Below, in pieces: positions 57,569 through 64,000 of a stretch of DNA of 64,000 bases (the stretch's first letter is position 1; each line of letters opens with the position of its first letter). The DNA is from Hoplostethus atlanticus (taxonomy: Eukaryota; Chordata; Actinopteri; Trachichthyiformes; Trachichthyidae), in NCBI GenBank assembly GCA_034670405.1, contig JAXDDX010000048.1, positions 1,364,001 to 1,428,000 of the forward strand, written 5' to 3'. The notes beneath the pieces were generated by a model. That model was not told the DNA's origin and made no database searches. It saw only the letters and a list, made by a program, of their open reading frames with translations. The translations under genes were made by a program, and so were the position numbers.

Positions 57569-58914
57569 AAAAAATTGACCTCACACACCCTTTAAACTTC
57601 CAAGACTCAACTGTCACCGCTGACCCCCTCTCCTTAACCCAATGTACATCCTTCATGAACTACCCATCCATCCACAGTTAATGGAATACAGTGAGTTTGT
57701 GGTAGATTGTCCCGTTGATCAGCTTAGCCGTTAAGTTATGAGAACGGAGATACTAAAAACATCCATGTGTCCCCGGTAGATCGTTGGCTCTCGTGCGCCA
57801 TGCTAACACTTTAGCATACACTATGTTGAGTGATGGTAGGGTACTAGCATCTCAAAAGTGAGAAAATGAGAACTTGTAGCAACTCTAAAGTTAAATGGTA
57901 ATCTTAGTAATGTAAAGTGATCGTAAATGATATGCGGCCAAGTGTGGCAATTGGTAGAATTTACAGGAAATACAATACAAAAATGTAGCTGCATCAGATG
58001 TGTTGACTTGATGTTTTATTTTGAAAATGTCTGAATCTACAGGCCATAAAACCACTAACTTCTTACTTTGGATAATGCTAGTGGCCAGTTACTATCACTC
58101 AACATTTTTGAGTGATATGATTCATCACTTCTTTCACTAAGGCACAGCCAATAGGACGTGACTGGAGACTCTATAATGTTAGTGGAGCTACGATGTGCTG
58201 GTATTGACTCACCCTGCCTGACTTGACTGTCATCTTTCTGTCTCCTGCCCAGTTGTTGACTCTCTTTGTTCCTTTCCCCATCACAGTCTCACAATTCTTT
58301 TGTGAAACGAGCACAAACTCTGAAACACAGATGATGTGTTGTGGACAGGAATAATGTGAAGATTATGTGACAATAGCACGCATTGGACACACGAAAAGGT
58401 TAGCTAACGGTTAGGTTTAAGCAAGTAAAACAACTTTGGTTAGGGTTAGGCAATTAAATTAGTTTGGTTAAGGTTAGGGTAAGGTTTTGGTCATGGTTAA
58501 AATGAAAACTTACCTCACAGTAGAAACCCCCCCCCCCCCCCCTCACACACTTTCCACCGCGCTGTTTCAGTGTCAAACTACTTCCTGTTTCTAGTCGTGT
58601 CTCCTCCATCTAATCCTTTCCTAGTGGTGAAACATGTCACTTTTTCATGCATGGAGCACATTGTTTGCAGTTGAAGATGCTCATTTCACAAAATTTCATG
58701 AGACCAGATTTCCCCCCCCCCCCCCCCAACACAAAGTCCAATAGAGAGGGAGTGTGTGAATCCTGCTGACGAATGAGTATGCCACTGTTCACCCCCCCAT
58801 CACATTCCTGTATTGGTGGAGTCAAGCACCATTGTTCGCTTCACATTTCCAACAGGAAAGCGTTCCTGCTTTTCAGTTCCTTGCCCATGTAGTCCCTGGA
58901 CACCTGCCAAACAC

Positions 58915-59330
58915 GTTACAACTGTAGCCGTAATAACTTCCTGTTAACATAATAAGTCATCAATGTGATTACAATTTGCAGCCAATAGTGTGATAAAACC
59001 GTTAATACATTTCCCATTCATGTTACAAATGTTACCTCTAAGCCATTTTCAATAATCACCAAAGACCTCTCTCATACTTAGTATGAGTACATCTGTCAGA
59101 TGTAGCATAATAGATGATTACCAAACTTATCAACGGGTAACAGTTGTGTATTGAATTTTGAAAACTGATATTTTTAACCCTCCTATTAATGTTATAAAAC
59201 CCATTAATGTGATTATTACATTAACAGGAAAAAGGTATCACATTAACTAGAGGTAACATTTATTTAATTAATGGGACATTTACTACATTAACTATTAGCT
59301 GCCCATTTGTATTACATGTACAGTTGTAAC
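58915..59330. mobile_element. MITE-like inverted-repeat element in the apba1 3' UTR
   Basis: GTTACAACTGTA at 58915-58926 and its exact inverse at 59319-59330. The interior is rich in TTAATGTGATTA, ATTACATTAAC and GTTACCTCTA, occurring in both orientations. About 416 bases, no coding frame. Confidence 0.55.
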
Positions 59331-61717
59331 ACAGCAGGTAGTGTGTATATATTCTGGCATGGGTGTATTTTCTCCTTTCCTGCTGAAACGTAGTCAGTCA
59401 GAGGGAACACAGGCCAGCCATCGATAAGCATTATAGCCCCTTTTGGCTTCAGAGCATGCAATGAAGCATTAACACACCGAGGGACATTCAGCCAGAGGAT
59501 AAAATAGGTACCAATGTCCACCAAAACTACAGGTTCAGTTTGGGTTTCCATTCCAGGAGAAACCGTGTAGCTGTACAGCGCTACAGTAGATTTTCAGTTG
59601 CTGCAATTGGGAAAATTGTGAGTGGTAAACAATTGTGTACGGGTTCAATTTAAAAGTGCAATGGTCTTGTTTTATATTTTATTTGTTTTTGTGAAACTTT
59701 TGTGGTACTTTTAGTTAGATTTTTTTAAATTTTAATGTTTTGGGGCAATTTAACAATATTCCATATTTATGCCCAATAACACTGGAAGTGTATTAGCGGA
59801 GCTCATTCTTGAAACTTGAAAGGTGCTTATCATGAGACTGGGTATAATACCACTATATGGCTGTACCCTAAAATGAATTCTGTTTTGTTTTTTTAGGATA
59901 TCTGAAATTAAGGTACTTTGAATAGACATATCAAGTCTTGAGACTTCATATACGTTAACTTTAGTAAATGTGTTGTGAACGCATAGGACTGAAACTAACA
60001 CAAAGTCTACTATGAGACAAATTTCCACTCTTGCAGATGGAATACATTACCACTGAAACTTGAGCGCTATTTGAACTGGATTTGTTTTATTGGGCGAGGT
60101 CCTGTAATGTCATTTTCATGCAGGGGTTATTCATAAACCTCCCTGGATCACTGAAATAGATAAAAATAAATTAATACTTTAAGACAGTAGACACCCTTCC
60201 TAAGTTGTCTTACATAAGTTTGAGAGTTTCTTTCTATATTTTTGGCAGCCCCCAAGGACTACAGAGACTTTTTTGGGAAAGAAATTGTCTCATTGGTCAA
60301 CTTACCATGCTAATGCGTTAGCACACATCATGGTAAATGGCCATCAGCAACTAGCATTATCCAACGAAAGAAGATAGACCTTTTAGTAATCCTGAGTTGG
60401 TGTTGTTTTTTATTTGCTGATCTTCTCTTCACATAAAAGGGTAAGTTGACCAATTTTCCAAAAACTGTGTAGTGCTTTAAATATTTAACAGTTAATTCAT
60501 ATTTTCATTGGCTGAGGATAAAGCAGCGGTAATGTGTCTCTGGCCGACGGGAGAATGTCATAACACAAGTAGCCTACATGTCTTACACTACAGAGTTACC
60601 AATTTAAACAGGATTGATAGAGATTAGATGAGCCCTGAATTTGGAAATTTGTTGTGGAATTTTCACTTTCCAGACTTTTAAAGGTCACAGCCACTGCAGA
60701 TTCATCCTCCATTAAAATTCCCATAAATAATCATTAGAACTACAGGTTCTCCCCAGTGAAACCAATCCGGTTTGCTTAAGCCGTTACTATACACATCACT
60801 GACGTTCTTTTGGTCCGCAACCCTTACTGGTTTTCTCTCAGTGCAACTGAAGTTTACACTGAGAAACTGATTGGAAGGAAGCTTTAATAAGCCTCTAAAT
60901 TTAGACATTTGCTCTTCGGCGTCATTTCTGGATCTACTTGGGACCTCGTTCCAGGAAGCCTCCACTTTTTCCAAACATTTGAATGACCATTGACCCCTCC
61001 CAAGACCACTTCCTGTTTCACTTGGTGTTTTCACTGCTTGCATCCTATCGACTTTTTCGATGTTTGTCTTTCTAAGAGTCTCTTTTTCCTCCTCACATTC
61101 TCTCTCCACACCCTTGACTGCAAAAATGTCACCTCCTTCACCAAATCGAAAACCATTGCTTGTTCCGAATGTCTATCCTTATCAATCCTCATTTTGGCCT
61201 TACTATTACTGTACTTTTTATGACGTAGAAAATGCCGACGCCGGTGAGGAATTTAACATGGGTTTTTTCTGGACCTGCGTGATTATGCTGTACTATTCTT
61301 GCTTCTAGTGTGTGCGGTGTGTGATTACGACCAATGTATTCCACATTCAAAGAAAAAAACAGCTGGATACTTAAAATATACAATATAGATTAAATATATA
61401 GAAAAATATGTAAAAGGTATATACTTCTAATGGTTCTTTTGTGTGTTTGGATTGACCATATAGGCAAGCTTCACTGAGTAGAAAGCAATGTGAAGGTTCT
61501 TTAAAGGTGAATGAAATATAGGAAACTTTGATTGTGTAAAACGGCATTATTGTACATATTAAGCTAGAGCACAAGATTATGATTTAAAAGGCGTGTGTGA
61601 TATATTCCCTTCGCTGATGCGTCAGGGCTAGCAAGCTAATGTGACGCAACAAAGTCAGCCTTTGTCAAGAAACCAAGGGAACGAACACTTGAAAACGGTG
61701 GCTGCAAGGTTGGCGAA

Positions 61718-61870
61718 CAGGTATTTATAAGTGCACTCATTTTGAATGTAATTAAAACTTTAAAAAAAAAAAAAAAAAAAAACAATGTGTCTAAAGACGT
61801 AAAAAGCATACAAGCGTACGAAATTTCTGTAAAGCAACAGCAATGTTCATTTATTTGCTAGCTTTTTCTG
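61718..61870 (+). repeat. direct duplication, copy 1
   Basis: CAGGTATTTATAAGTGCACT ... TTTATTTGCTAGCTTTTTCTG. It recurs at 62317-62464 with only a handful of differences; the main one is in the A-run (about 20 A here, interrupted in copy 2). Confidence 0.92.
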
Positions 61871-61937
61871 TGACGTTCCAGCTATTGAAGCTGCATTCCT
61901 GTACCAGAGCCAGAATGTTTGTAACAGTATTTACAAC

Positions 61938-61943
61938 AATAAA
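61938..61943 (+). other. apba1: poly(A) signal AATAAA, likely main apba1 3' end
   Basis: AATAAA is followed about 35 bases later by a GT-rich stretch (TTTGTTGTGTGA near 61977), the arrangement expected of a cleavage and polyadenylation site. Cleavage would fall near 61955-61970. Confidence 0.6.
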
Positions 61944-62167
61944 TGACTTGCAGAAGGACTGAACTCTACTTGCAGTTTGTTGTGTGAGCTAATTCATCGA
62001 GATAGGTGGATACAGTGGAAATAACTCAGTGGAGTGGAGTGGTACGGTCTGTCAGTTGATTGTGAATTATCGATTAGGCCATCAGTCAGACAGATGATTG
62101 TGAATTATTATAAACTATTAGTGTGTGTTGTGGTGTTTTCTCCTCAAACCAATGACAAATTATTTGC

Positions 62168-62173
62168 AATAAA
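62168..62173 (+). other. apba1: second poly(A) signal AATAAA
   Basis: AATAAA followed by a T-rich run at about 62185-62195. It could give a longer apba1 transcript. It lies between the two copies of the duplicated 150-bp segment. Confidence 0.4.
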
Positions 62174-62316
62174 GAGCTTTTAGATTTTTTTTTCCACCAG
62201 CACTAATTTTTTAGTGTAATTCCACCCCTTTGCGGGGGAAGGAGATTTATTAAAAAATGAACAAATGGAAAAACACAAGCAGCCTCACCAGGTTGCTCTG
62301 CTTGTTCTTGGGTCTT

Positions 62317-62464
62317 CAGGTATTTATAAGTGCACTCAGTTTGAATGTAATTAAAACTTTAAAAAAAACAAAAAAACTCTGTGTCTAAAGATGTAAAAAG
62401 CATACAAGCGTACGAAATTTCTGTAGAGCAACAGCAATGTTCATTTATTTGCTAGCTTTTTCTG
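62317..62464 (+). repeat. direct duplication, copy 2
   Basis: Second copy, 599 bases downstream of the first. It lies after both apba1 poly(A) signals, so it is normally outside the transcript. Confidence 0.92.
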
Positions 62465-62666
62465 GACCCTAACCCACCACCCACACAGAAATGTTGTCAT
62501 AGATGAGAGGATGGTAGCCACTAAGGCCAAAACAGGAATGACGCAGCACATGAAAGCAAAGCCTATAAATTGGGGGTTCGAGCTTATTGCTTTGGCCGAC
62601 ACAAACAACAGGCAGACTGTTGGTTATTTTGTGTATGAAGGCCAGTGTTGTAGTACTAGAGTCCTA

Positions 62667-63956
62667 GGGCCGTATTCACAAAACATCTTAAGGCTAAAAG
62701 TAGCTCCCAACTTGCTGATTTAGGAGAAAATCTTAAAAATAATGGGCATGTCAGTCCGAAATTTAGGACTCCTAAATTTTTGGTCTAAGAGTATTTCACA
62801 AAGCGTTTTAGCGCTAAAACCAGCTCCTAAAACTGTGAAAAGTTAGGGGTAGTCAAGAGGACTCCTAAGTCACTAAGACCAAATCACAAACAATTCTATG
62901 CTGGTGTCCCAAGGACACTGTACACCACTGAGGCAATAGGCGATAGAGCCTTGGGTGCTGAGCCTCCCCCTAATAAATATTTAGAATTATAGATTACATG
63001 TTAATATAATCTGCGATGACATATATTATATAATAGAATAGAATATAATATTATATAATATAATATATTTATGTTCATTTTTATATAGGCTAAATACATT
63101 GAATGATAGAGAATAAAACATTGTGGTCTAGTGTAGTTGAAAATAATTGGCCTAACGTCCTATTACCTGTGGCGGTTGTTTGTCGCTTGAATTCTGCAAC
63201 CTCTGCCCTTCCTGAGATTGCAAAGAATACCAGCGCTTTTCAGTCATCGGTGGTTCTGGACATAAGTGGGAAAGCCGCATTTATTTGCAAGCATATATTT
63301 TCCCACGCTTCTTTTTTGGTTTTTGAAGTTATCCCGACTCCAAATTTCCCTTTAATAATGTCCTTCCTTTCATGCACAAGTTGGGCAAGAAGTAAAACCT
63401 GTTCTTGCGTCCAGTTTGGTTTGGTTTTCGTTTGCACAATGTAGCGTCACACGTCTTCCTATCAGCCATGGTTATTCTAGTCTGATCAGTAAAAGGCTGC
63501 TTATATGTATATCCGCTAATTGTTTACGAGATGCCAGACATGTAAGAGGCTGACGATTAGCTGAACATATACTTGACTAGTCAGTAGCCTGTATTATTCT
63601 TGGTTTCATGTTTAATCAGTGACACTTAGCCTACATTTTAATTTTGAAATCTTTATTTGAATATGGCAACATGATACCTCCTTCTACAGTATTTATATGA
63701 TGAAATCACTGATAGAGACCCATACCCTATCAGCCAATCACTATGGGCATAGGAAGTAAGCTTGTGACATCATCCATAGCAACGGGGTCAACCCCACCCT
63801 TTCGCTTAGCTTAAGATCTCGCCCCATTCCTTAGTAAAAGTTGGTCTCAGCAGCTTTGTGAATAGGTTTTAAGAGAAAACTCTTAGCTAAAAACTTTTAC
63901 TGCTATTTGGGAGTCCTCTTAGTGGTAAGATAAAATGTTTTGTGAATACGGCCCCT
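62667..63956. mobile_element. PIF/Harbinger-type DNA transposon derivative
   Basis: Left GGGCCGTATTCACAAAACAT and right (reverse complement) GGGGCCGTATTCACAAAACA form terminal inverted repeats. Subterminal sequence such as AAGAGGACTCC and TATTCACAAAG recurs inversely. The 1.29-kb element lacks the DDE transposase. The minus strand inside (63437-63240) carries a Myb/SANT-like frame, listed separately. Confidence 0.75.
63240..63437 (-). pseudogene. Harbinger Myb/SANT-like protein relic, copy 3
   Basis: MQTKTKPNWTQEQVLLLAQL, then VHERKDIIKGKFGVGITSKT and KKEAWENICLQINAAF. The W-x3-E..LL..LV..RK..I.GKF..G(I/V)T...K...W..I pattern is the N-terminal Myb/SANT-like DNA-binding domain of Harbinger-derived (NAIF1-type) proteins. 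The frame closes 65 codons in, so only the domain remains. Confidence 0.65.
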
Positions 63957-64000
63957 GGACTCCAGCCCCAATTTTGATGACTCATGACTCAACTATATCT

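Larger units (their letters stand above)
29624..61960 (+). other. apba1: apba1 gene span (last 5' UTR part, 12 coding exons, 3' UTR)
   Basis: Neuronal adaptor Mint1/X11-alpha. The family links synaptic vesicle and trafficking proteins (Munc18, CASK) to APP-type receptors. Twelve exons join in frame: 29704-31278, 39968-40063, 40212-40251, 45156-45301, 47945-47977, 49399-49485, 51150-51335, 53015-53194, 53660-53872, 54901-55020, 55214-55354 and 57497-57568. They give about 962 residues; from memory human APBA1 is about 837, and the extra length is in the Gln/Pro-rich N terminus. All introns are GT-AG. The PTB and PDZ parts match vertebrate Mint1 almost residue for residue. The CASK-binding motif in exon 1 argues against apba2 or apba3. 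The first coding exon has its own upstream acceptor, so promoter and first 5' UTR exon(s) lie further upstream, possibly outside the window. Which teleost paralogue (a or b) is undecided. Confidence 0.95.
57569..61960 (+). other. apba1: apba1 3' untranslated region (about 4.4 kb)
   Basis: No exon-like coding frame follows the stop codon. The first AATAAA with a good downstream GT-rich element is at 61938; another AATAAA at 60165 is less well supported. A long 3' UTR is typical of APBA1. Inside are a copy of the 13.3-kb tandem-repeat unit in inverse orientation (about 57799-57843), a GGTTAGGGTTAGG-type fish repeat (about 58400-58500), two poly(C) runs (about 58526-58542 and 58713-58727) and an inverted-repeat element (58915-59330). 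The stretch from about 60650 to 61700 looks unique. Confidence 0.7.

Noticed and set aside
58400-58500. GGTTAGGGTTAGG stretches suggesting interstitial telomere sequence
   Set aside because: Only a few irregular units, mixed with GGTTAAGG and AACTTTGGTTAG; this is a common fish dispersed repeat.
60702-61109. 135-codon open frame on the minus strand in the apba1 3' UTR
   Set aside because: No family recognised, no convincing splice or start context, and a C/T-rich plus strand lacks stop codons by chance on the other strand.
63103-63444. 113-codon plus-strand frame near the window end
   Set aside because: Antisense of the Harbinger Myb/SANT-like relic; the minus strand carries the conserved pattern.
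1-64000. CRISPR arrays, operons, rRNA or tRNA genes, LTR retroelements
   Set aside because: None recognised; the tRNA-like sequences present are SINE heads, and the window is a vertebrate gene region.

Overview
The window is teleost fish nuclear DNA, probably from a spiny-rayed (percomorph-type) species. It has a vertebrate exon-intron gene, many dinucleotide microsatellites, tRNA-derived SINEs, CR1/L2-type and Rex1-like LINEs, and Tc1, hAT and PIF/Harbinger relics. No prokaryotic or viral gene and no LTR retroelement was recognised.

The one host protein-coding gene I can support is apba1 (Mint1 / X11-alpha), on the plus strand. Twelve coding exons lie between 29704 and 57568, and together encode about 962 residues. 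Exon 1 carries the long acidic and Gln-rich N terminus with a Munc18-binding-type segment and the CASK-binding motif EPIWVMRQD, which marks Mint1 rather than Mint2 or Mint3. Exons 4-8 encode the PTB domain (APP binding) and exons 9-12 the two PDZ domains ending in PVYI. All exon junctions keep the reading frame. The 3' UTR runs about 4.4 kb to poly(A) signals at 61938 and 62168. I cannot tell whether this is the apba1a or apba1b paralogue.

Positions 1-29623 hold no recognisable coding gene and are probably 5' intron of apba1. This stretch contains a LINE reverse-transcriptase scrap (2457), a Harbinger Myb-like scrap (7.9 kb), a BED-finger hAT relic (10.7-11.65 kb), 45-bp and 60-bp tandem repeats (13.3 and 22.9 kb), a non-coding exon candidate (13539-13676), a non-autonomous hAT with perfect 8-bp target duplications (14796-15471), a SINE (16.1-16.4 kb), a large CR1/L2 LINE (17.0-19.6 kb) and a fragment of a second kind of non-LTR element (23.5 kb).

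Intron 1 (31279-39967) holds a Tc1 relic, CAAGTC-rich clusters and another fragment of that second non-LTR type. Intron 3 holds a SINE, a second Harbinger Myb scrap and an antisense LINE. Intron 6 holds a SINE and a Rex1-like LINE tail ending about 30 bases before exon 7. Intron 7 holds a long-TIR DNA transposon derivative. Beyond the 3' UTR is a 1.3-kb PIF/Harbinger derivative with a third Myb-like relic (62667-63956).

I found no convincing new biological system. The most useful leads are the splice-site contexts in the PTB-coding part of apba1: a GT-repeat acceptor, a microexon and a transposon-built branch-point region. The duplicated segment around the poly(A) region also deserves a check.
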